Positions 37,443 to 45,089 of a DNA stretch of 58,091 nucleotides are shown here, piece by piece. Within the stretch, counting starts at the first letter, position 1, and every line of letters starts with the position of its first letter. The notes under the pieces were generated by a model. The model had not been told where the DNA came from and did not search any database. It saw nothing but the letters and a program-made list of their open reading frames with translations. The translations under genes and the position numbers were made by a program. This DNA comes from Planctomycetota bacterium (GTDB lineage: Bacteria; Planctomycetota; Planctomycetia; Planctomycetales; Planctomycetaceae): assembly GCA_016872645.1 (NCBI GenBank), contig VGZH01000034.1, positions 1 to 58,091 on the forward strand, in the 5' to 3' direction.

Positions 37443-40400
37443 TTAGGGGTCAGGGGTTGGGACAGGCGGCTCAGAGGGAACACTTGGCGGATCAAATCGC
37501 AACTCGAGGTCGGAGATTTCGAAGGGGGACAACTCCATCCGCACGATGTCACCGTCGATTCTCGGGTGACCGGTCGTGCGGCCGGTGAAGTCACGCAGTC
37601 GAACCGACAGCGGCGTGCGGAAACATCGCATTGCAACACTTTGCCGCCGCCCTTCGGTCTCTTGCAAGCGCACCGCATAACCGCTGCCGACTGGTTTCGA
37701 GATCGAATCAGCGACTTCCCAGGCCGCGGTGTCACTGCGAGGCTCGTCCATCAGATCGGTCAGTCGAGAGAGCTGCACGTTCGGCGCGTCAACATGCAGG
37801 AACCAGCCGGTGGTGCCGCAGCGTGGCGGACCAATCTCGGTCGGAATCACGACGGCGGGCGTCATCGCGTCGATGGCCGCTTGCAGCGGATACGGCTGCT
37901 CGAACGCGACCGAGAAGCGGAACCGCCGTCGAGTTTCTCCTTCGACGATCAGCAGCGAATCGCACATCCGCCTCCCGATCTTGCGATGAAACGGCAAGCC
38001 GTGAGTGATGATCGTCGTCCGTGTGTCGTCGTCGGCGATCTCGATGTAGTGCGGGCTCTCGAATCGGTCCTGACCAACCGGTTGAGCCGTCCCTAAAACG
38101 GATCGAGTCAATGCGGCGGTGCTGTCCAGCCACGCCCAACGGACGCCGAAGTAGTTTGTCCACGGCTCACCGTCGGGCATCTTGACTGAGTCGAATTCGC
38201 TGTCGATCTCCAGCACTCTGCGGCCTCGCCACAGGCGGAATGTTTGTTGAAATGTCGCCAACACCGCGTTGGTTTTCTGGTCGAAGATTTCGCCGGTGGT
38301 CCGCACTTCACCCAACCAGGGGCCGCGGCTGACGACTTCGACGCCGTGGCAGCGAGAATCTGAATAGAAGGACTTCTCCTCGAATTCGCGATCGTCTTCG
38401 GTGACCGTAATGACTCGCTCACGCGGAAATCGAAACGCTAATTGCTGGCTGAGCCGATTCGGCTTGCGGCCGTACTCCTTCAGCCGTTGGATGCCGCCAG
38501 TCTTTGGGCTGATGTGAACTTCAAAGAATTCGTTGCGCAGCATGTGGTTTTCAACAAGCGGCGTCCTGAGATTCTCTTCAGTTGAAGACTTCGCGGCACG
38601 ACCACCACTCGACGTCGGCAACCAGACGAATCCGCAACCCGGGATTTCAATCAGCGTCTGTCGAGTCGACTCACTCTGGAACACGCCTTTCACCGCGCCG
38701 CCATGTTCCGGCAAGGGAACATCGCCGGGCCAAGTGATGGGCACGCGCCGTGTGAACGACAAGGGATTGACGATCAACAGGCCAGGCGTTTTGTCGATCG
38801 TGCCGTGCAAAATGGTTTGAGCCAGCTCACGCTGACCAGCCTCGGCAAGTTTGGCAAGAGCGATCTCATGGGGCAGGTTTTCAACTTGCCTGTCGGTGAT
38901 TTTCACGCCGTCTGACACGGGCAGGTTGGAGTCCTGCCCCACATTGAGACTAACCTCGTCCACGAGTCGTTCCGCGTCCGGGCAATCGATCTCGTGCAAC
39001 CGTCGACCGCGCAGGACCGCCGCCATGCTGCGGAGCCACGACGCGGAATCGAAGCGTTGCCGGCAGTCGAAATGATTTCCGTAGCGGCTGATTGGATCGA
39101 TCTCGCGTGCGGCAACGCTGCGAGTCAGGAAGGGAGCCAGGTACTCGCCTGCTTCGTAGCGCGAGTGCCGCATCGGCGCGTCGGTGCGTTCGAAGAACTC
39201 GCGAAATGTCGCGAAGCGGCCGATCACGGGCGAGTACTTCGCGCCCCGCAGCAAGTCCGCAAAGAACGGACTGCGCACGTCAGGCCAGCGTGCGACGATC
39301 AAGCCAGCTCCTTGATCTTGATTCATTGACTCGGCCAGCCGCTGTGGCAAACGCAAGTAACTGGTCGCGCTGTCGGCCGCCAGCGGCAATCTCGAGATCG
39401 CATCAATCGTCATGTTGTCACAACCCTCCCAGCGGAGCTTGCTGTTTTCGGCATCCGGATAGATGCCGTCGTCGAGCAAGAAGTGACACGCCGCCGAATA
39501 ACCGAACTTCGTGAGAATCTGCGGCAGCAGCGAATGCAGCCCAAATCGTCGCCTTGCCCAGGTAGTCGGCTCTTTTCGAAAGAGTCGTTGGTAAGTCGCT
39601 CGACCGCGACGGATGTCGTACAGCATGGATTCGAGCGGCAGCAACGGAGACGGTGTCTCGGACCACTCGCCGCCGAGGATTTCAACCAGCTCACGCTGCA
39701 CAGCCTCGCGCAGCAATTTGGCGATCTCCGGCTTGTCGCGCGTGATCTCGTCGGCGTCGCGAGCTGTCATCAAGAAACTGAGTGGCTTGCTGCCGGTCAC
39801 CAACGGAATCAGTTTGTCATCGACCATGTTCGGAACGAGCAGGCACATGTCGAGCAAGTATGCATCGGTGGGATAGAACCGCTCGCGAGCTTCATGCAGC
39901 GCCTCGAAGCAGTTCGCGAGTCGTTGCTTCACGTCGTCCAGGCGTCCGGCGACCAAGGATTCGGCCGCTTCGACCGCCTCGCGCCGCAGACGCATCTCGT
40001 CGATCTCGCCGAAGTAGTGCATTTGCCGAGACAATAACTCCACCAGCAAGTGCGTCGTTCCCAGTGCCAGGAAATCGGCGACGAGGTCCGGATCGAGTTG
40101 TTCCGGCGAGCTGACAACCTCTCCGGGTCGCGTTTCGCGGGGAGTCTCACCGACCACTTCCGTCGTGCCACCGTCTGCCGAATGTTGCGGAGGGATCCAG
40201 TCGCGAGCGGCCGCCAAAACCTCAGCCAGGAGTTCGTCCCGCTTGTGAATTCCGGAAATGACGAACGAACCGGCATCCCGCTGACGACCGATCCAATCGG
40301 ACTCCAAACGGTCATCGCAGGCCGTCGGAACGAGAATCAGTCGACCTGCGGAGGGTTCCGGGGGGCTGTCCGCCCGGTGCCAGCCGGGAAGCGATCGGGT

Positions 40401-40532
40401 CTGAGCCAGCAGCCACGGATGCCACGCCACCGCAAAGGCATTGAGGATGCCTTCAGCCGGTTTTTCCCCCAAATCCGTGGGAAAATCCTCCAAGCTGTGA
40501 CAGGGGATCAGGATGACAACGTCGTTTAGCAT
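37443..40532 (-). CDS. GH38 (alpha-mannosidase)-like large protein, carbohydrate-active, unresolved
   Basis: The 1,029-residue protein begins DVVILIPCHSLEDFPTDLG. Its N-terminal half (up to about 560) has helix-rich segments (LGTTHLLVELLSRQMHYFG, YPTDAYLLDMCLLVPNMVDD) and short sugar-hydrolase-like strands. The C-terminal half is a beta-rich domain like GH38 C-terminal domains (LRNEFFEVHISPKTGGIQRL, RLWRGRRVLEIDSEFDSVKM, GVRWAWLDSTAAL). I see no complete GH38 catalytic motif, so activity is doubtful. No signal peptide. Two segments look like absorbed intergenic repeat: about 38871-38941 and an AAKSST-coding stretch at 38581-38597. It is the first gene of the cmk run. Confidence 0.65.
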   Translation of the reverse strand: MLNDVVILIPCHSLEDFPTDLGEKPAEGILNAFAVAWHPWLLAQTRSLPGWHRADSPPEPSAGRLILVPTACDDRLESDWIGRQRDAGSFVISGIHKRDELLAEVLAAARDWIPPQHSADGGTTEVVGETPRETRPGEVVSSPEQLDPDLVADFLALGTTHLLVELLSRQMHYFGEIDEMRLRREAVEAAESLVAGRLDDVKQRLANCFEALHEARERFYPTDAYLLDMCLLVPNMVDDKLIPLVTGSKPLSFLMTARDADEITRDKPEIAKLLREAVQRELVEILGGEWSETPSPLLPLESMLYDIRRGRATYQRLFRKEPTTWARRRFGLHSLLPQILTKFGYSAACHFLLDDGIYPDAENSKLRWEGCDNMTIDAISRLPLAADSATSYLRLPQRLAESMNQDQGAGLIVARWPDVRSPFFADLLRGAKYSPVIGRFATFREFFERTDAPMRHSRYEAGEYLAPFLTRSVAAREIDPISRYGNHFDCRQRFDSASWLRSMAAVLRGRRLHEIDCPDAERLVDEVSLNVGQDSNLPVSDGVKITDRQVENLPHEIALAKLAEAGQRELAQTILHGTIDKTPGLLIVNPLSFTRRVPITWPGDVPLPEHGGAVKGVFQSESTRQTLIEIPGCGFVWLPTSSGGRAAKSSTEENLRTPLVENHMLRNEFFEVHISPKTGGIQRLKEYGRKPNRLSQQLAFRFPRERVITVTEDDREFEEKSFYSDSRCHGVEVVSRGPWLGEVRTTGEIFDQKTNAVLATFQQTFRLWRGRRVLEIDSEFDSVKMPDGEPWTNYFGVRWAWLDSTAALTRSVLGTAQPVGQDRFESPHYIEIADDDTRTTIITHGLPFHRKIGRRMCDSLLIVEGETRRRFRFSVAFEQPYPLQAAIDAMTPAVVIPTEIGPPRCGTTGWFLHVDAPNVQLSRLTDLMDEPRSDTAAWEVADSISKPVGSGYAVRLQETEGRRQSVAMRCFRTPLSVRLRDFTGRTTGHPRIDGDIVRMELSPFEISDLELRFDPPSVPSEPPVPTPDP
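38871..38941. repeat. GGGGCAGGTTTTCAACTTGCC...GGCAGGTTGGAGTCCTGCCCC repeat inside coding sequence
   Basis: Two GGCAGGTT units in the same orientation, each with a pairing TTGCCT or CCTGCCC, lie within the GH38-like gene and are translated as VGQDSNLPVSD and RQVENLPH. This is the same hairpin-repeat style as the intergenic elements. Confidence 0.6.
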
Positions 40533-40761
40533 GAGAGTTTGCGGTCAGTCGCGGGGCAGGTATTCAGACGGCCTGATTCGGGACGGTAAGATCGAGAACC
40601 TAGCCCACGATCAAAGAGATGTTAAACGGTCGACAGGGACGAGAGGGAGTGAGTGGTGGGCAAAGTTGATGAGGGTCGTTTTTCAAATTCTTGGGAACCG
40701 TACGAGAAAGGTCCGTGTCTGACGGCTGTGCGCGGAACACCTGTCGGCACAACGTTCTTGG
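40533..40761. other. Intergenic stretch between divergent genes, no gene seen
   Basis: Upstream of the GH38-like (minus) and PilM-PilN (plus) genes there is no protein-like frame on either strand. The region probably holds promoters for both; a candidate lies at 40762-40789. Confidence 0.5.
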
Positions 40762-40789
40762 TTGACGGCTCGAAAAAGCCTTTGATAGT
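40762..40789 (+). promoter_or_regulatory. Probable sigma70-type promoter of the pilus operon
   Basis: TTGACG (matching five of six bases of TTGACA) and GATAGT (four of six of TATAAT) are 16 bases apart, 143 bases before the PilM-PilN ATG. The resulting leader of about 135 bases is long and might carry regulation. Confidence 0.45.
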
Positions 40790-40932
40790 CTGCCCCGGAT
40801 TGGAATCCATGTGTCAAACTGAGGTTTAGGAAGCGCTGGTCCGCGCGGAACTCGAATTCATTTCAAGACTTCGTGGCAAATCGCTCACGCCACGCCACGA
40901 TCGAAACCATATAGCGATTCAGGGTGACTTCC

Positions 40933-43137
40933 ATGGCGGAAAATCAGTCCGTTTGGGGAATTGATATTGGTCAGGCTGGCCTCAAGGCAATGCGGCTACG
41001 CTACGCCGAGGCCGCCAATCAGGTCATTGCCGTCGCGTTTGATTACATCCCGCACGCCAAGATCCTGAGCCAGCCCGACGCAGTGCCCGATGAATTGATT
41101 CAGACGGCCATCAGTACCTTCCTCTCTCGCAACGAGACCAAGGGGGACTTGATCGCGATCAGTGTTCCTGGCCAGTCGGCTCTGACGCGATTCATTCAGC
41201 TTCCTCCTGTTGAGTCGAGCCGGGTGGACGAGATTGTCAGCTACGAAGCTAAACAGCAGATCCCGTTCGCTCTGGAAGACGTGATTTGGGACTACCAGAC
41301 ACTCGGCGGCGGCATCGAAGAAAGCGGCTTCATGCTGGGTGCCGAAGTCGGCCTGTTCGCGATGAAAAAGGAAGGCATCTACTCCGCGATCAAGCCGTAC
41401 GTGAACAACAAAATGGAAGTCGAGTTAGTGCAGATCGCGCCGCTCGCGATGCACAACTTCCTCTGTTTTGACCAGCTTGGTTTGCGTCCCGGTCAGGATC
41501 TTACGGACGATGGCGAATACATGATCGTGCTCGACATGGGCACCGACAACACGACGCTCCTGGTCACTAACGGGAACAAAATTTGGACCCGCAACGTGCC
41601 GATTGGGGGCAACCACTTCACTCGCGCTTTGACGAAAGAAATGAAGCTGACTTTCGCCAAGGCTGAGCACCTCAAGTGCAACGCGACGAAAGCTCCCGAT
41701 CCGCGAGCCGTCTTCCAGGCCCTGCGGCCCGTGTTCAATGATTACGTCTCGGAAATACAACGTTCGATTGGCTATTTTTCCAGCGTCAATCGTGACGCGA
41801 AAATCACGAAGATTGTCGGAGCCGGTAACGGCTTCAAGCTCGCGGGTTTGCAGAAATTCTTGCAACAGAACCTGCAATTCGAAGTCGAACGACTGGACAA
41901 CTTCCAGGCTTTGGTCGGCGACACCGTGCTCAGTGCTCCGTTGTTTCAGGAAAACGTGCTCAGCTTCGTGGTGCCGTATGGCCTGGCTCTGCAAGCACTG
42001 AAACTCACCCGCATTCACACGACGTTGCTGCCGACCGAGATCGCAACTGCTCGCAAGATCCGCCGTAAGAAGCCGTGGGCTGTAGCGACCGCCGCCAGCT
42101 TGCTCTTGGGTTTGGCGATGTCCACGGCAGGCTACAGCAACGTGGCCAATTCGGTCAGCGAGGCCAAATTTGGAGACGTCGAGAAAAAGGTCGCCGCCCT
42201 CAAGGACCTTGAAGGCGGCCACCAGAAGAAGTTCGGGGATGCCAAGACCGCGTTCGAGAAAGCCAAGGCGGACGGTGAAAAACTGGTGACGGCCATCGAC
42301 ACGCGTGAAATGTGGCTGGAACTTTATCGCGCGATCAACGAATGCCTGCCGCGTGATACAGGAAACGAACAGGACATCGACGATGTCTGGCTCAAGAACC
42401 GGGTGAATATCAAAAGCGTTACGGCAAAGAAGAGCGCTGATGTCTCAAAGTGGTTTACGGACACCCAGACGAAAGGTGGTGCCGTCTACCTCTCGATGTT
42501 GAAGCAGGACCAAGAGAAACCGCCGCCGAGTCAACCTGGGTATATTTTCACGCTTTCGGGCGAGCATTTTCGTAACGACCCCAACGATGAAACGAAACAA
42601 CGCCAAGCCTATGTCAAGAATCACGTCCTGAGCAATTTTCAGAAGTTTGAAGTCCAGCAGCCAGGTACGCCGCAGCCGGTTCCCGTCCGAAAGCTGGGGA
42701 TCACACATGCGGTTTTCAGGTCCGATAGCGCCAAGCCATACAACTATTATCCGAAGGGTAAGAAGAAAGGTGTGGCAGCAAGCAAGGTCGGCGGCGCAGG
42801 GGGATTCGGACAGTTAGGTGGTCGTCCCAAGATCGGCGGAGCTCCGTCGTCGCCAGCCGCATTGGGTGGGGGCGATGGGCAGGCCAAAGAAACTGAAGAA
42901 CTGAAGGTGATCGATCGGACTGAATTCACGATTCAATTCATTTGGATTCCGACAGTTGTCACCCAACGCCCCGAGATCGATCCGCTGAAGGCAGTAGCTA
43001 CCGAGGCAGCAGTTCAGGCGGATGGCACCAACAACGGTGCGCCTGTAAATCCGTTGACTCCGGACGCACAATCGAACCCAACGACTCTACCGACAACTGC
43101 TCCCGCGACGACGGCTCCATCTGCCCCTGGGAACTAG
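40933..43137 (+). CDS. pilM: Type IV pilus-type assembly protein, PilM-PilN fusion
   Basis: The 734-residue protein has a PilM actin-like domain at about residues 5-365. It opens SVWGIDIGQAGLKAMRLR (phosphate-1), has FIQLPPVESSRVDEIVSYEA, YMIVLDMGTDNTTLLVT (phosphate-2 and the DMG) and KITKIVGAGNGFKLAGLQKF. A membrane segment follows (WAVATAASLLLGLAMSTAGY, about 385-405), then a coiled-coil and soluble region, so a PilN-like part is fused on. It has a Gly-rich linker (about 615-650) and a disordered Pro/Thr tail. PilM with PilN/O/P normally forms the inner-membrane alignment complex of type IV pili. ATG 40933 follows AGGGTG. It is first of three co-directional genes. Confidence 0.85.
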   Translation: MAENQSVWGIDIGQAGLKAMRLRYAEAANQVIAVAFDYIPHAKILSQPDAVPDELIQTAISTFLSRNETKGDLIAISVPGQSALTRFIQLPPVESSRVDEIVSYEAKQQIPFALEDVIWDYQTLGGGIEESGFMLGAEVGLFAMKKEGIYSAIKPYVNNKMEVELVQIAPLAMHNFLCFDQLGLRPGQDLTDDGEYMIVLDMGTDNTTLLVTNGNKIWTRNVPIGGNHFTRALTKEMKLTFAKAEHLKCNATKAPDPRAVFQALRPVFNDYVSEIQRSIGYFSSVNRDAKITKIVGAGNGFKLAGLQKFLQQNLQFEVERLDNFQALVGDTVLSAPLFQENVLSFVVPYGLALQALKLTRIHTTLLPTEIATARKIRRKKPWAVATAASLLLGLAMSTAGYSNVANSVSEAKFGDVEKKVAALKDLEGGHQKKFGDAKTAFEKAKADGEKLVTAIDTREMWLELYRAINECLPRDTGNEQDIDDVWLKNRVNIKSVTAKKSADVSKWFTDTQTKGGAVYLSMLKQDQEKPPPSQPGYIFTLSGEHFRNDPNDETKQRQAYVKNHVLSNFQKFEVQQPGTPQPVPVRKLGITHAVFRSDSAKPYNYYPKGKKKGVAASKVGGAGGFGQLGGRPKIGGAPSSPAALGGGDGQAKETEELKVIDRTEFTIQFIWIPTVVTQRPEIDPLKAVATEAAVQADGTNNGAPVNPLTPDAQSNPTTLPTTAPATTAPSAPGN

Positions 43138-43199
43138 ACCCTTCCAGAATTTGACCGACGAGATCACTGTCCGAATGATTCAGCCAAATCGAGGTTGCC

Positions 43200-44990
43200 A
43201 TGGATAAGCTCAAGCAGATTCTCGCTCAGAAGTTTTGGATTATTCTGTTTCCGCTCGTCTTGATCATGCCACTGGTCGGGTACTTCATGGCCAAAGGAAA
43301 GCTTGCCGCCGCGATCGACGAACGTTGGAAGAAACTGGATGGTGCGTTCACCGGTATTCCGCAAGGAACGGGAGTCCCCAATGACTCCTGGACCCAGCGG
43401 TTGAACGTCATCAATGAACAGCAAGTTCAGCACAACACGCGTGCGAATCACGAACTGTGGTTGAAGCAGAAGGAGCGCATGACCTGGCCAAAGGAAATCG
43501 CTCCGATTATGGCCAAGGCTGGATACTTTCAGAACCTCACCGAAGAGCAGAAAGGTGATCAGCTCCTCTACAAGTATCCACAGAGCTATCGATCGCAGAT
43601 TCGTGCTCTTTGGGAGATCGTCGATCCGCTCGACGACGGCACCAATCTTCGTGACTCGGATAAGCGTCGCAAGGTCGCGTTCGCGATGGCGGATCTGCAC
43701 CAGTCGGCCAAGATGGGTACGGAGGATTATGAGCCGTCGTTCGTGGAGATCTGGAATGCTCAAGAAGACATTTGGCTGCAAACGGAATTGCTCCACGCGA
43801 TCCGGCGAATGAACGCAAACGGGATTTCGCAAGGGGATGCCTTCATCAAACAAGTGGTCAAAATCCAATTGTTCGGCGGCACGAAGGTCACTGGCGATGA
43901 GGCCGCAACGACATCCGGCGGAACGGCGAGTGGCGCTGGCGGTGACATGGCCGGTGGAATGATGGCGGGTGGAATGATGGCAGGTGGGGGGGGATTTGGA
44001 GGCGCTGTCGGTACGCAAAGGACGGACTCCAGCGCGTCCTCCGCTGACATCAACTTGGGAGAAGAGTTCGTCGTTTCACCGGAAGGTGGGGCAGGCACGA
44101 GATCATCTGACATGGGCGCCTTCAGTTCGAACCCGGCTGGTTCCGCTGATGCCAACGCAAGTGGTGGTGACGAAGGGGGGACGCCAGATGGAAAACGCTA
44201 CATCGACTTCGTTGAAAATCAGCCGTACAAGCGACGAGGCTTCTACATCAAGATGGTCATGGACCATCGCAAAGTGCCCGACCTGCTCGCGGAACTGATG
44301 AACTCGCAGTTCCCGGTCGAAATCATCCGTGTGCATCAGGTGATGTATTCGGATTCGGGAAACACCTCTGGCGGTACCGGAGGTCTCATGACAGGTGGTG
44401 CTGCGGGAGGCTTCGGAGGTGGGTTCAAGCCAAGCTCGAGTGCCGATGCCGCTGGTGCTTCAACTCTCGCCTCGAAGGGTTTTGGCGAAAGCGATGGATC
44501 AGGATCGGGCTTAGCAACAGCAAGATCGGGAGCAGGATTGGGAGCAGGATCGGGAGCGGGATTAGGAGCAGGATTAGGAGCAGGATCGGGAGCAGGCGGA
44601 TCAGGTTCCGCGGCGGCGATGGCAGATCCGAATTTGGCTCATGTGGCGATCCTGGGACTTTGGACATTGTATTTACCGCCGACTGCGGTACCCGATGCCG
44701 CCGGACAAGTCGCTCCAGCAACTCCAGCACCGGGGTTGGCAGGGACTTCGGAAAATCTGACGCCGTCCTCGAAAACAACGGCTGAGACCGCCACGACAGA
44801 CCCAAAGCCGACAGCCACCGAATCAACGGAAGGTGCGGGAGACGAAGCCAAGAAACCGGACGACCCCGATGCACCTAAATCAGAACCTGCCAAATCGGAA
44901 AAGGCCGACTCTGATTCGGACAAACCTCAAGCCGAGAAAACTCCACCGAAGACCGAGACACCCGACAATTCGGAATCCGAGAGCAAGTAA
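43200..44990 (+). CDS. Pilus-operon protein 2: membrane-anchored, Gly/Met-rich, PilO-like core
   Basis: The 596-residue protein has an N-terminal anchor (FWIILFPLVLIMPLVGYFMA), a helical region (about 35-220), then two low-complexity stretches: a Gly/Met run around AGGMMAGGMMAGGGGFGG (about 245-265) and tandem GAGLGAGSGAG units (about 440-470). Between them lies a small alpha/beta domain (GFYIKMVMDHRKVPDLLAEL, QFPVEIIRVHQVMY) that resembles the ferredoxin-like domain of PilO/GspM. The last 100 residues are acidic and Pro/Thr/Lys-rich. I infer a PilO-type partner of the preceding PilM-PilN protein; no direct family match is claimed. GAGG lies 5 bases before ATG 43200. Confidence 0.7.
   Translation: MDKLKQILAQKFWIILFPLVLIMPLVGYFMAKGKLAAAIDERWKKLDGAFTGIPQGTGVPNDSWTQRLNVINEQQVQHNTRANHELWLKQKERMTWPKEIAPIMAKAGYFQNLTEEQKGDQLLYKYPQSYRSQIRALWEIVDPLDDGTNLRDSDKRRKVAFAMADLHQSAKMGTEDYEPSFVEIWNAQEDIWLQTELLHAIRRMNANGISQGDAFIKQVVKIQLFGGTKVTGDEAATTSGGTASGAGGDMAGGMMAGGMMAGGGGFGGAVGTQRTDSSASSADINLGEEFVVSPEGGAGTRSSDMGAFSSNPAGSADANASGGDEGGTPDGKRYIDFVENQPYKRRGFYIKMVMDHRKVPDLLAELMNSQFPVEIIRVHQVMYSDSGNTSGGTGGLMTGGAAGGFGGGFKPSSSADAAGASTLASKGFGESDGSGSGLATARSGAGLGAGSGAGLGAGLGAGSGAGGSGSAAAMADPNLAHVAILGLWTLYLPPTAVPDAAGQVAPATPAPGLAGTSENLTPSSKTTAETATTDPKPTATESTEGAGDEAKKPDDPDAPKSEPAKSEKADSDSDKPQAEKTPPKTETPDNSESESK
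44523..44600 (+). repeat. Tandem 6/12-base GGAGCAGGAT(T/C)(G/A) repeat encoding Gly-Ala-Gly
   Basis: The unit GGAGCAGGATTG/GGAGCAGGATCG is repeated about six times and encodes GAGLGAGSGAG. Such arrays can gain or lose units by slippage without breaking the frame. Confidence 0.85.
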
Positions 44991-45089
44991 TATCCGTCCC
45001 ACTCACGTTCCCTCTTCGATCACAGTCCTTCGTTCTCAGAAATCGTTCCGGCCAGTCACTCATTGGTTGCAACGGAAAGAGAGTCAGTC

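Noticed and set aside
44523-44600. CRISPR-like array
   Set aside because: The short GGAGCAGGAT units lack spacers, sit inside an open coding frame, and repeat directly with no unique intervening sequence.
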